Positions 1 through 8,492 of a stretch of 59,029 nucleotides of DNA are shown piece by piece. This DNA is from Arthrobacter castelli DSM 16402 (GTDB lineage Bacteria > Actinomycetota > Actinomycetes > Actinomycetales > Micrococcaceae). A program made the translations under genes and the position numbers. The notes beneath the pieces are model-generated. The model searched no databases. It had not been told where the DNA came from and saw only the letters and a program-made list of their open reading frames with translations. Every line of letters starts with the position of its first letter. Within the stretch, counting starts at the first letter, position 1. Location of the stretch: assembly GCF_000430705.1 (NCBI RefSeq), contig NZ_AUMN01000028.1, positions 1 through 59,029 of the forward strand, read 5' to 3'.

Positions 1-734
1 GGCGTCGTATCCAACAACACGTACTCGCCCGGATACGACGGATTCAACCGCCCATACACGCCCTCTGGCCGTTCAGCCACCGATCGGCGTCCCCGCCCCG
101 AACCAAACGAATGCCTGCCCTTGGCCAACTCATTAAGCCTCCGATAGGCCGCCGTCTTCCCCGGCGCCGGAACCACGCCCTCACCATGGACCCGGGCCAC
201 TTCGGCATTGACCCGGCGGATCACCGCATCCCTCGTCGGCGTCGAGGCATACACCGCCGCATCCAGAACCTGCACACACGCCGCATCCCACCGCGGATCA
301 ACACGCGAATCGTACTTCCGGGTCACCCTGCTATCGACGAGACCGCCCAACCCTGCGTCCCGATACCCGCTCAGCTTCCTCTTCAAAGTGGGCACGGAGA
401 TGCCCAATTCCTGGGCCGCCTCCACATACAAAGGTCCAGCAGCGGCACCATGATCGCGTGCCTCAATAACCCGCTTCAGGACCGGCTCCATGCCCCGGAG
501 CTGTTCCAGCCCCTTCCGATCGAGGCTCGACAGCACCAAGGCCAGCGGATCCGGTGGATCTGCAGGAGGCTCTTGGCCGATCACCAGAGCGGACACTGAG
601 AACGCGCCGACATGAACTTCCCGCACCGTCCCGCCGCTGCGGATCCGCACCCCGGCTCCGGTGACTTCATCGACCTGCCACATGGCGCCGTCAAACCACA
701 CGTTGGCACCGGCACTCACTTCAATGCTCGACAT
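1..734 (-). CDS. tnsB: Tn7-like transposase TnsB, N-terminal part (cut by window edge)
   Basis: This is the first ~244 residues of a DDE transposase of the Mu/TnsB type, which joins transposon ends to target DNA. The start ATG at 734 lies 14 nt inside the end of tnsA, the usual translational coupling. Visible are an N-terminal beta-rich segment, a helix-turn-helix region around 'GISVPTLKRKLSGYRDAGL', and the approach to the integrase core, where 'YVLLDTT' should hold the first catalytic Asp. The frame stays open to base 1, so the catalytic core continues to the left. It belongs to the element whose tnsA is interrupted at 1448. The window's other end carries the complementary C-terminal part of a TnsB. 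Confidence 0.85.
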   Translation of the reverse strand, partial: MSSIEVSAGANVWFDGAMWQVDEVTGAGVRIRSGGTVREVHVGAFSVSALVIGQEPPADPPDPLALVLSSLDRKGLEQLRGMEPVLKRVIEARDHGAAAGPLYVEAAQELGISVPTLKRKLSGYRDAGLGGLVDSRVTRKYDSRVDPRWDAACVQVLDAAVYASTPTRDAVIRRVNAEVARVHGEGVVPAPGKTAAYRRLNELAKGRHSFGSGRGRRSVAERPEGVYGRLNPSYPGEYVLLDTT

Positions 735-1473
735 GAGCTTCTCCCATCCCGATATCCAGCACACTGCCCGCTGACAACGGCACGTTCAGATCCGTCCGCA
801 ATACCTGTCGCCACAGCAGATGCAGGACAGCAGCCTGCGTTGCCGGTCGGCCGAAACCAGCGACGGACCGTGTCACGGCGTCGACGGTCATCCCAGGCTC
901 AAAGCATGCCAGCATCGCAGCAACAGCCGAATCGTGGACCAACTCCGGCCGGCGGGCCGAACCAAGGAATCGGATATTCCTCAGCATCTGGGCATCAGCA
1001 CCGGTCCACACCTCGTACCCCCAGCGGCGGGCCGCGCATAAAGAAGCAGTCCAACGAAAGACCTCGCGGACTTCAGGACGCTCTGCTGCCGCTGCCGGTT
1101 TCACATCAACCACCACATACCCGCGCTTTGATGAATTCAGCAGGAAATCCGGTGCATGACGCCTGGCACTGCCACCGATATGACCATGGATCCAAAACGG
1201 CTGGCTCGCGATAGCAGTAACATCCGTATCGAAATCAGCAAGCCACAACCAGTCCAACTCCAACAAGCTTTCATAGCAAAGATGAGCATCCATGGTCGAG
1301 GACCAAAACAATCCCGGGTAATTCGATTGCCCCGCATGAGACCCCGGAACCCGAATTGGACGACCGGCAATAATCGACGCCGGATCCGCTTTGAGCCAGG
1401 CCGTACTCACCTCGCCGCGATCACGGCAAAGATACTCAGCAGTGACATTGTAGGATCCCGTTCTACTTGTCAT
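721..1473 (-). CDS. tnsA: TnsA endonuclease with its first codons replaced by transposon-end sequence
   Basis: TnsA makes the 5' strand cuts that free a Tn7-like element. The nuclease residues are visible: Glu in 'CYESLLELD', Asp in 'HAPDFLL' and Lys in 'VVDVKP'. From 'TAEYLCRDRGE' onward it is closely similar to the intact copy at 7285-8034. Its own first nine codons lie 32.6 kb away at 34057-34083, because a composite transposon inserted at 1448/34057. The left end of that transposon supplies an in-frame ATG at 1473, giving 'MTSRTGSYNV' before the native sequence, so a 250-residue TnsA of near-normal length remains readable. No good ribosome site precedes this ATG. Whether it is expressed is unknown. 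Confidence 0.8.
   Translation of the reverse strand: MTSRTGSYNVTAEYLCRDRGEVSTAWLKADPASIIAGRPIRVPGSHAGQSNYPGLFWSSTMDAHLCYESLLELDWLWLADFDTDVTAIASQPFWIHGHIGGSARRHAPDFLLNSSKRGYVVVDVKPAAAAERPEVREVFRWTASLCAARRWGYEVWTGADAQMLRNIRFLGSARRPELVHDSAVAAMLACFEPGMTVDAVTRSVAGFGRPATQAAVLHLLWRQVLRTDLNVPLSAGSVLDIGMGEAHVEH
1444..1448. repeat. 5-bp target-site duplication GACAT (left copy)
   Basis: GACAT directly precedes the L tip at 1449 and recurs at 34057-34061 directly after the R tip. In the uninterrupted tnsA at 7285-8034 the same stretch reads continuously as GTGACATCCAGACC, so the two copies mark a 5-bp duplication, the size made by Tn7 family transposases. Confidence 0.9.
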
Positions 1474-1549
1474 CGGCGCAGAGTTGTGACCTGCAGTTTT
1501 ACTTCGGCTGCCCGCGCTGAAATTCCGCGTTTCGTGACATTTTCCTAAA
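1449..1549 (+). repeat. Left end of unit A and of the composite (101 bp)
   Basis: It starts TGTAGGATCC, has the outer site ending in TTGTCATC, a conserved box TGACCTGCAG followed by TTTA, and an inner site with TTCCGCGTTTCGTGACAT. It closes with a slightly mutated TCCTAAA where the other copies have TCCTACA. The same 101-bp plan recurs at 8135, 18865 and 34178. Weaker similarity continues inward for roughly another 150 bp, notably around ATTCGGCCAG. Confidence 0.85.
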
Positions 1550-1764
1550 GCCACTCCCACGCGCTTTCCATCTCGTGACCACCAACGCCGTCACCTTTCG
1601 AGGGTCCAAGGCTGTATAAATATTCGGCCAGTAACTGTTGGCGGCAACTGCAAACACCTCTGGCTTGGCCGCCACAACCACGCTTTTGCCCGGCTGCGCG
1701 GGGTGTCAATTGAGGATCCGTATGCGGATCAACGGATCCTCTGATGCCAATGCCCAGCTGGCGC

Positions 1765-2262
1765 TCAACTCGGTATCGGTGGGTTGCCGCGGGAAGCCAG
1801 CAGGCGGTGAGCCCGACGCAGCACCGTCGGAGCGAACCGGCGGTGCTGGGTTGAGATTAGCCGCCACGCAATGCGGGAGATGCTCCGCTCATACCGGACA
1901 GCGGTGGTAAGTGTGACTCCCTCAGCGTGGACGCATACGACGACCTGGTCGCTGGTCAGTTGCGAGGTCGACTCCATGCGCAGCCACCCCGCCGTGGTGT
2001 CGTCCACCGTCCAGCCAGCGACACGGCCCTCCGGTTGGGGGGAACTCAACAGCGCGCCAAGGAAACCGAGGTCACGCGTGCGCTGCAACAGCGATCGGCG
2101 GTCCTCGAACATCGCCCGGCCCCATTGCTCCGGGGACCAGCGCTGAGCGTCTTCGGCGGCCATTGCATGGTGGTCGATATAGTGCGCGCCGAGCAGCGTG
2201 ACCAGCGCACGTTCCTCGATGGGGACATCAGGCCCCATAAGACGCCGCACCACCTCTATCAT
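1765..2262 (-). CDS. Hypothetical protein, 165 aa
   Basis: I do not recognise this family. The protein is soluble, starts 'MIEVVRRLMGPDVPIEERA', has a His-rich turn 'GAHYIDHHAM', and has a beta-like central part followed by an Arg-rich C-terminus. It is the first gene inside the left end of unit A and reads toward that end. No helix-turn-helix, signal peptide or membrane segment is visible. The reverse strand is also open over part of the region, but codon structure favours this frame. It could be a cargo remnant. Confidence 0.5.
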   Translation of the reverse strand: MIEVVRRLMGPDVPIEERALVTLLGAHYIDHHAMAAEDAQRWSPEQWGRAMFEDRRSLLQRTRDLGFLGALLSSPQPEGRVAGWTVDDTTAGWLRMESTSQLTSDQVVVCVHAEGVTLTTAVRYERSISRIAWRLISTQHRRFAPTVLRRAHRLLASRGNPPIPS

Positions 2263-2434
2263 GGATGAAATGCTATCAACAGGGGCCGCCAGGTGGCGGT
2301 CCGCACGTCAGCGGAGGGCGACACGCGCTAGAGTGTCCCCCAGGCCGATCGGCTGGCGGGACGGCCAAAGCGAGTCTTTTTCTGCGCACGCTGGATCCTT
2401 CGAATCACAATGGTCACCGAGCGAAAGGCCTGAT

Positions 2435-3420
2435 TCAGCTCGGTAAGAGGCGGTGATCCGCTTTGACGATGCGTGGAATGAATTTGACGAAGACCACCAT
2501 GCCGATGAGTTCGATCAGTGTTTGGGTGACGACGACGAGTGAGACCAGAGCCAGCGAGTCGGGCAGGGCAAGCGCTAGTGGGAGGACCACTAATGAGTTG
2601 CGGGCGGCCCCGCTGAAAATGGTTGCTCTCGTACTTCCAGCATCTAATTTGGCGACCCGTGCCGCAGCCAAGCCGACGGGAACCATCACGGCCAGGAAAG
2701 CCACGTAAATGGGGACCACGGCCACCAGGGATGTGAGTTCGTTGCTGACACCGACGATCTGCGACCCGATGACGACGGCCAGGGTCAGCATCATGAGCGG
2801 AACCATCAGGGCCTGCATTACCCCCATCACCCGCCGTCCGGCTGCGGCACGCCTCGACCACCATTGGGTAACGGCCGCCAACAACAGTGGGATGATGATC
2901 AGCACGATTAGGGCCTCGATAAAGGGCTGAGGTTCAATAGCTGCAACAATGCCGGGGCCGATGAACAGCAGAAGATAGACAGGCACAGCAGCATCTGCGT
3001 CAGCATGAGCAGCGGCGCCGCGGCAAGGAGCCTCTCGCCGGAGCCGCCGGCCAACCCGGAGAACACAATGACGTAGTCGATGCAGGGAGTCAGCAATACC
3101 AGCATCACCCCAATGAGAAGGGCCTGGTTATCGGCTACGAACCGGGACAAGGCTAAGACCACGACTGGAACCAGCACAAAGTTCAGGACTAAGACTGTGG
3201 CCATGAAGCGGCCGTCACGTACCGCCTTCCCCACCGATGCGAAGGGGATCCCCAGAAAAGTCGCGAACAACAGCAATCCCAGGACAGGATTGATGGCGTG
3301 TTCGAGGGGTTCCGATGCGTCCGGGACCAGCCAGCCGAAAGCACCTCCTATAACAATCGCCAGCAGGTAGAGAGCGACCTGGCGGCGCTCCATGATGTCA
3401 ACCAATCGAGTCATGCCCAC
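2435..3420 (-). pseudogene. Arsenite/bile acid:Na+ symporter-type transporter, frameshifted
   Basis: Two overlapping open frames (2908-3420 and 2435-2986) together make one ten-helix transporter of the bile acid:sodium symporter superfamily, as annotated for arsenic-resistance permeases. The first half contains 'LLTPCIDYVIVFSGL', matching the conserved Cys-bearing segment of that group. The second continues from 'MPVYLLLFIGPGI' to 'VKADHRLLPS'. The break lies near 2970-2985, within a GCTGCTGTG stretch, and needs one single-base shift to restore the frame. It is either a real inactivating mutation or a base-calling error. It lies just downstream of a truncated metal-type MerR regulator on the same strand, so the pair looks like a decayed metal-resistance operon. 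Confidence 0.75.
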
Positions 3421-3469
3421 CCACCAAGCCTAGATGGAACGGTAGCTGCTCACTCGGTTAGAAAATGGA

Positions 3470-3482
3470 CTACCCCTGGTAG
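3470..3482. promoter_or_regulatory. Small inverted repeat between merR remnant and transporter
   Basis: CTACC-CCT-GGTAG is a perfect 5-bp inverted repeat about 50-60 bp upstream of the transporter start. It could be an operator; this is inference from position only. Confidence 0.3.
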
Positions 3483-3516
3483 CCAACACTCATCAATCAA
3501 GTCGATGATCATCGCT

Positions 3517-3855
3517 TCACAAAGGCTGGTTATGGTCTGCACCCTCGAAGGGGATCGGGCACCTCACGGCAGCTGCACATGACTGCAGATCCGTGCATTC
3601 TGCCGCGATCGTCTCCCGCAGCGTCGATGCGATGACCTGAAGATCTGCTCTTCGTCTTTCGACATCGGCCAGTTTGTCTCGTGCCGCATCCCGACACGAA
3701 TCCGCACCGTGGCGGCGTTTTGACACTTCAAGAAGCCCGATCACCTCATCGAGAGTGAATCCGAGCCGCTGGGCGGCCTTGATAATCCGCACTTTGGTGA
3801 CGTCATCGACATCGTAGAGGCGGTGTCCACCGGAGGATCTCACTGGTTTTTCCAA
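3517..3855 (-). pseudogene. MerR-family metal regulator lacking its N-terminal helix-turn-helix start
   Basis: The 112 readable residues begin at 'EKPVRSSGGHRLYD', which in MerR proteins is the second part of the DNA-binding domain. An in-frame TAA sits three codons upstream, so roughly the first 25 residues are missing. The long dimerisation helix and a mercury-type ligand pattern remain, with Cys in 'DSCRDAA', 'ECTDLQSC' and 'VRCPIPF'. That pattern points to Hg(II)/MerR-like sensing, although the adjacent transporter is arsenite-like. No merA or merB is present. A TTG could start a shortened protein, but it could not bind DNA normally. Confidence 0.75.
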
Positions 3856-4277
3856 GAGTTACGCGTCCATGGAAGGGCGTGATGCGTTCCACGCGAAGCC
3901 TCGAAACAGCGAAGAGACTTTCGAACTCGACGACACGCAACGGTTGCTCTGCGATAGGTAGTGTGCAGGCCTCAGGCGCCAGGTTGCTGAAATTGTTTCG
4001 CGCATACTTTCACGATAAACCCGTACCTAGATACCAGATACAAGCGGGAATGTGGCAACGCGGCGAAACTCATGAGCTTCACATCACCGGTGTCTCATTT
4101 GAGGGTCGGGCGATTCGGAACTGTGGAATTAACGGTGTATCCGGCCCAACACACCACGGCGGTGAGCGTGGAGGGCGGGAGCCGTTATGACGCGCGTGTC
4201 GCCGGTCTGCATGCCGGTCGAAAACTACCTGGTCACAGTGTTTACAGCGGTCGAACGCATTGTCTATGCTTGTACAT
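3856..4277. other. Gene-free stretch
   Basis: No convincing gene. The missing 5' end of merR is not found here. A short plus-strand frame at 4072-4281 contains 'VGRFGTVELTVYPAQ' but has no recognised family and no clear ribosome site. The right part must hold the promoter of the TetR gene at 4278. Confidence 0.5.
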
Positions 4278-4299
4278 ATGAACAGTTCATTTGAACAAG
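4269..4299. promoter_or_regulatory. Palindromic operator-like site over the tetR start
   Basis: CTTGT at 4269-4273 and ACAAG at 4295-4299 flank an inner palindrome ATGAACAGTTCAT. The structure is centred just downstream of the ATG at 4278, as expected for TetR autoregulation, or for a start at the later GTG (4299). Confidence 0.45.
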
Positions 4300-4904
4300 T
4301 GGGTGGGTCGCGACCCCGCTCTGCGGAGACTCGGCAGCGGCTGCTCACGGCTGCGTCGGAGTTAATTGCCGAGGCCGGCTGGGGACGGGTAACCACGCGG
4401 GCGGTGGCGGAGCGCGCCGGGCTGCCGTTGGGGGCGGTGAGCTATCACTTCCGTGGCAAGCAGGAGCTGCTCAGTCAGGCCGCGCTGGAGACAGTCGAGG
4501 CCATCTTCCCGCTGAGGGAACTCGCCAATGTGCAAACCCTGGTGGAACTTCTCGGGATGATCAAAACCTCGGTCGGCAATCGCGAGTCGTTCGATCCGGT
4601 GGTGTCGGCCATGCTGCTGGAGACCCTGCGGGAGTCCGGGCGTGATCCCGCGCTACGCGAGCGTATGGTCACGTTGCTGCGCGACTACCGTCAGTTGTTG
4701 GCCGAGCTGGTCCGGAGCGAACAAAACCGCGGTGCTGTAGCCGCCGACGCCGACCCGGCCGCCGTGGCGAGCCTCATTGCCGGGGCTGGGGACGGGCTAC
4801 TGATGCACGCCCTGGTTGATCCCCGGCTCGACGTGACTGCGTCGGTCGAGACGCTGCTGGCTCTGCTAAGCGGCGGCGGTGGCGACGTCAGCGGCCGACC
4901 ATAG
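4278..4904 (+). CDS. TetR-family transcriptional regulator
   Basis: An N-terminal TetR helix-turn-helix is clear ('TTRAVAERAGLPLGAVSYHF' and the following Lys), then an all-helical ligand domain, in total 208 residues. It reads toward a DHA2-type MFS efflux pump 49 bp downstream, so it most likely represses that pump and responds to its substrate. The ATG at 4278 sits inside a palindrome, so an alternative GTG at 4299 is possible. An upstream TTG at 4260 is also in frame but would precede the likely operator. Confidence 0.85.
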   Translation: MNSSFEQVGGSRPRSAETRQRLLTAASELIAEAGWGRVTTRAVAERAGLPLGAVSYHFRGKQELLSQAALETVEAIFPLRELANVQTLVELLGMIKTSVGNRESFDPVVSAMLLETLRESGRDPALRERMVTLLRDYRQLLAELVRSEQNRGAVAADADPAAVASLIAGAGDGLLMHALVDPRLDVTASVETLLALLSGGGGDVSGRP

Positions 4905-4953
4905 CAAACCTTGCACATATCCGGCTTCTATCCGCGGAAGGGGTGAGAATCCG

Positions 4954-6432
4954 ATGAGCGAATCACACAGCAGCACCAGTCACACCGGCCTGGGTTCGTT
5001 GGCGCCGCGGCAGTGGGCCAACCTGGCGATGTTGACGCTGAGCATGTTTATCATCGTCCTGGACGTCACCGTCGTGCTGATCGCCTTACCGGCAATCCGG
5101 CAGGACCTGGGGGCAAGCCTCGATCTCGCCGCGTGGGTGCCGGGAGCGTTCATCCTCACCTTTGCCGGACTGCTGCTCTTATTCGGCAAGCTCGCCGACC
5201 TCTACGGCAGACGCCGCCTGTTCGTGATCGGGATGACGGTGTTCACTCTGGCCTCTGTTGCCTCAGCGGTGGCCCCGTCGATCGAGATACTCATCGGCGC
5301 GCGGGTGGTGCAAGGTATCGGAGCGGCCATCGTTGAACCCGCGATCATCGCAGTGATCAAGGCAACCTTCCCATCCGGCAAGCTCGGCTTAGCCTTCGGC
5401 ATCGAGGGTCAAGCCGCAGGGTTGGCCAGCGTGGTCGGCCCCATCGTGGGCGGGCTGCTGACCAGCAGCCTGGGGTGGGAATCGATTTTCTGGATCAATG
5501 TGCCCATCGGCGTCGTTGCGGTCGCCATGGCGCTGCTGCTGATCCCGGAATCCCGCGACGAACACGCATCGCGCAGAATTGACCTTCCCGGCGTGATCTT
5601 CAGCGGTGGCGGGTTGTTCGCTCTGGTTTTCGCCATCGTCGAGGGACAGCGGTTCGGCTGGGCCTCACCAGTGATCGTCGGGTCCTTCGTCGCCGCGGTT
5701 CTCTTGCTGGCCTTGTTCATTGTCACCGAGCGTCGGGTGCGGAATCCCTTGGTGGATCTGGAGTTGTTTAGCGATCGCTTGTTCTCTGTTGGGTGCTTCC
5801 TGCGCGGGGCCGGGGAGTTCGTCAGCGCCGGGATCTTTCTGCCACTGCTGTTTTTCATGCAGGCCCAGCTGGGGTATTCGGCCCTGCAAAGCGGTCTTTT
5901 GCTACTGCCCATCATCGTCGGCGCGGCAGCCACGGGGCCCCTGGCAGGGGCCCTGTCCGATCGGGTCGATTTGAGATGGCTGGTCATCCCTGCATTCCTC
6001 GTAGCCGGCGCTGGCCTGTTCTGGCTGGCCCACCTGTCCCCGGACAAAGAATGGACCTTCTTCATCGCTCCCTTGGCAATCATCGGGGCCGGACTTGGGG
6101 CACAGTACGGCCCGACCACCAGCGGGGCGCTGCGCAACATCCCCACCGCACGGTCCGGCATCGCCTCAGCTGTATCGTACGCGGCCGTCACCCTGGGATT
6201 CGAACTGGGTATCGTCGTGACCAGCGCCGTACAGCAAACCCAGACCACCCCCGAGGTGACCGCTGTCGAGGCAGCCAACACCGCCATCCTCGCCTGCGGC
6301 GCCATAACCCTTGTCGGCGCTATCGTCGCCGTCTTCTTCACCACCAACCGGTACCGGCACGTCACCCCAGCGACGTCACACCCGAATACCACTGCCGACG
6401 ACACGGGATCACAAACCACACCGGAGATCTAA
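4954..6432 (+). CDS. MFS drug efflux transporter, DHA2 (14-TM) type
   Basis: The protein has 492 residues with the hallmarks of the EmrB/QacA group: a first helix with 'LDVTVVLIALPAIRQDLG', the loop motif 'GKLADLYGRRRLF', and motif C 'GPIVGGLLTSSLGW'. These proteins exchange cationic drugs or toxic compounds for protons at the cell membrane. The start ATG at 4954 follows GGAAGGGGTGAG at good spacing. The upstream TetR gene is its probable regulator. The substrate cannot be told from sequence. Confidence 0.9.
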   Translation: MSESHSSTSHTGLGSLAPRQWANLAMLTLSMFIIVLDVTVVLIALPAIRQDLGASLDLAAWVPGAFILTFAGLLLLFGKLADLYGRRRLFVIGMTVFTLASVASAVAPSIEILIGARVVQGIGAAIVEPAIIAVIKATFPSGKLGLAFGIEGQAAGLASVVGPIVGGLLTSSLGWESIFWINVPIGVVAVAMALLLIPESRDEHASRRIDLPGVIFSGGGLFALVFAIVEGQRFGWASPVIVGSFVAAVLLLALFIVTERRVRNPLVDLELFSDRLFSVGCFLRGAGEFVSAGIFLPLLFFMQAQLGYSALQSGLLLLPIIVGAAATGPLAGALSDRVDLRWLVIPAFLVAGAGLFWLAHLSPDKEWTFFIAPLAIIGAGLGAQYGPTTSGALRNIPTARSGIASAVSYAAVTLGFELGIVVTSAVQQTQTTPEVTAVEAANTAILACGAITLVGAIVAVFFTTNRYRHVTPATSHPNTTADDTGSQTTPEI

Positions 6433-6497
6433 CCGGTGCCGGACATGACTCAGATGCGTCCCGCGCCATGGGCTCGCGGTCGGAGACAGGATGACAG

Positions 6498-6530
6498 TGT
6501 AGGAGCCGGTTTTAGTTGTCATCATCACTG
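6498..6530 (+). repeat. Left-end tip remnant inside unit A
   Basis: TGTAGGAGCC followed by GGTTTTAGTTGTCATC matches the outer site of the L ends closely. The TGACCTGC box and the inner TTCCGCGTTTCG site of full L ends are absent downstream. It suggests that 6498-8127 was once a separate small element with its own L and R ends. Confidence 0.6.
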
Positions 6531-6670
6531 CTGCTCGTGCTCACATGGTGCTTTGGGTCCTGGGCTCTTCGACCGGTTGTGTCTTCTTTTTCAGGGTGGG
6601 AACGAAGATCGTGGTGAAGCCAACCCCGCTGGAGCAGCACCACAGCCGACGACTGTGAACAGAAAGGTCG

Positions 6671-7057
6671 TCAGTGGGGCACGACGACTATCTGGAATTC
6701 GTCCTCATAAATGAGTCTTCCCGGATCATCGGACATGACGTGCTCACATTCGACGCTGTAGCGGTGGAGCAATGCGAGATAGCTATCAACTTTGTCGAGG
6801 AGGTGCCGGGCCGACGATTTGAACCATGCCTGCGTGACCGGATTGACCGTGCTGTCGTAGATACTGGGATCAACGCGGCCAGGATCAGGATAAGCGGCAT
6901 TGCACCAGTCGTTGCTCTCCCGCCACCAGATGAGATCAGCAGATGACAGCTCGCCGTCCTTGGCCAAGCCGTTGACAAGGGCGAAGACACCAGGGTGGGT
7001 GCCTCGCCGATTCGGCAACGCGGCCTGATACCTCACGTACTTGTTCGCACTGGCCAT
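6671..7057 (-). CDS. Hypothetical protein, 128 aa
   Basis: I cannot assign a family. It starts 'MASANKYVRYQAALPNRRG', has a Trp-rich centre 'DLIWWRESNDWCNAAYPDP' and a helical half ('WFKSSARHLLDKVDSYLALL'), and ends 'QIVVVPH'. It looks like a genuine soluble protein. It replaces most of tnsB downstream of the tnsA at 7285. The start ATG at 7057 is the first plausible one; the frame upstream runs into the tnsB stump. Protein-protein or nucleic-acid interaction would only be a guess. Confidence 0.6.
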   Translation of the reverse strand: MASANKYVRYQAALPNRRGTHPGVFALVNGLAKDGELSSADLIWWRESNDWCNAAYPDPGRVDPSIYDSTVNPVTQAWFKSSARHLLDKVDSYLALLHRYSVECEHVMSDDPGRLIYEDEFQIVVVPH

Positions 7058-7159
7058 GGCCTGATGCTGCCACCGATCACCCAAGCACCAGGTAACGAAC
7101 ACGTGCGCGGTCCGACACCGGTCTAGGTTGGGGCCCCAGCCAGCAGCCGCCGGCCGACT

Positions 7160-7298
7160 CTGAGAACGCGCCAACATGAACTTCCCGCACCGTCCCGCCG
7201 CTGCGGATCCGCACCCCGGCTCCGGTGACTTCATCGACCTGCCACATGGCGCCGTCAAACCACACGTTGGCACCGGCACGCACTTCAATGCTCGACAT
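7160..7298 (-). pseudogene. tnsB stump, first ~46 codons
   Basis: From ATG 7298 ('MSSIEVRAGANVWFDGAMWQ') to about 7160 this matches the N-terminus of the tnsB at 1-734. Similarity then stops abruptly after 'VGAFS' and the frame ends at 7077 in unrelated sequence. The integrase core is gone, so unit A cannot make its own transposase. Confidence 0.85.
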
Positions 7299-8034
7299 GA
7301 GCTGCTCCCATCCCGATATCCAGCACACTGCCCGCTGACAGTGGCACGTCCAGATCCGTCTGCAATATCTGTCGCCACAGCAGATGCAGGACAGCAGCCT
7401 GCGTTGCCGGTCGGCCGAAACCAGCGGCGGACCGTGTCACCGCCTCGATCGTCATCCCTGGCTCAAAGCATGCCAGCACCGCAGCAACAGCCGAATCGTG
7501 GACCAACTCCGACCGGCGGGCCGAACCAAGGAATCGGATATTTCTCAGCATCTGGGCATCAGCGCCGGTCCACACCTCGTACCCCCAGCCGCGGGCGGCG
7601 CATAAAGAGGCAGTCCAACGAAAGACTTCGCGGACTTCAGGACGGTCTGCGGCCACTGCCGGTTTCACATCAACCACCACGTACCAGTGCTTTGAGGAAT
7701 TCAGCAGGAAATCCGGTGCATGACGCCTGGCCTTGCCGTCGATATGACCGTGAATCCATAACGGCTGGCTCGCGATAGCAGTGACATGCTTATCGAAATC
7801 AGCAAGCCACAACCAGTCCAGCTCCAACAGGCTCTCGTAGCAAAGATGAGCGTCCATGGTCGAGGACCAAAACAATCCCGGGTAATTCGATTGGCCGGCA
7901 TGAGATCCGGGAACCCGAATTGGACGACCGGCAATAATCGAGGCCGGATCCGCTTTGAGCCAAGCCGTACTCACCTCGCCGCGATCACGACAAAGATACT
8001 CAGCAGTGACATCCAGACCAACAGCCTGACCCAT
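7285..8034 (-). CDS. tnsA: TnsA endonuclease, intact copy
   Basis: The protein has 249 residues, beginning 'MGQAVGLDVTAEYLC' and ending 'GAAHVEH'. Nuclease residues are Glu67 in 'CYESLLELD', Asp108 in 'HAPDFLL' and Lys124 in 'VVDVKP'. The gene starts 20 bp inside an R end (8054-8127), exactly as tnsA sits in Tn7, and overlaps the tnsB stump by 14 nt. It differs from the copy at 721-1473 at roughly twenty positions. Because tnsB is deleted, this TnsA could act only with a TnsB supplied elsewhere in the genome. The frame is open further upstream through the R end, but those codons are binding-site sequence. Confidence 0.88.
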   Translation of the reverse strand: MGQAVGLDVTAEYLCRDRGEVSTAWLKADPASIIAGRPIRVPGSHAGQSNYPGLFWSSTMDAHLCYESLLELDWLWLADFDKHVTAIASQPLWIHGHIDGKARRHAPDFLLNSSKHWYVVVDVKPAVAADRPEVREVFRWTASLCAARGWGYEVWTGADAQMLRNIRFLGSARRSELVHDSAVAAVLACFEPGMTIEAVTRSAAGFGRPATQAAVLHLLWRQILQTDLDVPLSAGSVLDIGMGAAHVEH

Positions 8035-8053
8035 ACAACAAGTCTGCTCCCTT

Positions 8054-8127
8054 GGATCACGAAATCCGGAAAAGACCACGCCGGGATCATGAAACGCGGA
8101 AAAGATCACGAAACTGCGGATCCTACA
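8054..8127 (-). repeat. Right end of unit A (74 bp)
   Basis: Three TnsB-type sites are packed together: GGATCACGAAATCCGG, a GGATCATGAAACGCGG about 30 bp on, and GATCACGAAACTGCGG leading to the tip TCCTACA. The same 74-bp layout recurs at 33983-34056 and 34104-34177. Dense sites beside tnsA match the right end of Tn7. Confidence 0.85.
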
Positions 8128-8134
8128 CCAGAAC

Positions 8135-8235
8135 TGTAGGATCCCGTTCTACTTGTCATTGGCATAGGGCTGTGACCTGCGGTTATACTTCGGCTGTTGA
8201 CAGTGAAATTCCCACTTTCGTGTCATATTCCTACA
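8135..8235 (+). repeat. Left end of unit B (101 bp)
   Basis: It has the tip TGTAGGATCC, the outer site ending TTGTCATT, the box TGACCTGCGG, the inner site ending TTTCGTGTCATATTCC, and the closing TCCTACA. Only seven bases (8128-8134, CCAGAAC) separate it from the R tip of unit A. Confidence 0.85.
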
Positions 8236-8492
8236 GTCGACCCACATCCTATTCAGCGGACGGTCGTCGACGCCTTCTCAGGTCAAGGACCTTTGGGCCG
8301 CAAAATTATTCGGCCAGAAAGGGGTGGCGGGGAAACGCGAACACTCTTGGCCGCCACAATCATACCTTCGTCCGGTTTGCGACCCGTGGTCATTTGGAGG
8401 ATCCTCTTGCGGTCGTGGCAGGGGCGAATGCAGAATGTCGGTCAGGAGCACCCTGCTGCAGCGGCCACGTGCTTTACTTCTGAGGAGAGACG

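Noticed and set aside
8135-8235. 101-bp unit with inverted TGTAGGA/TCCTACA ends read as a MITE
   Set aside because: The GACAT duplication pairs the outer tip at 1449 with the R tip at 34056, not with the inner TCCTAAA, so the unit is better explained as a left end.
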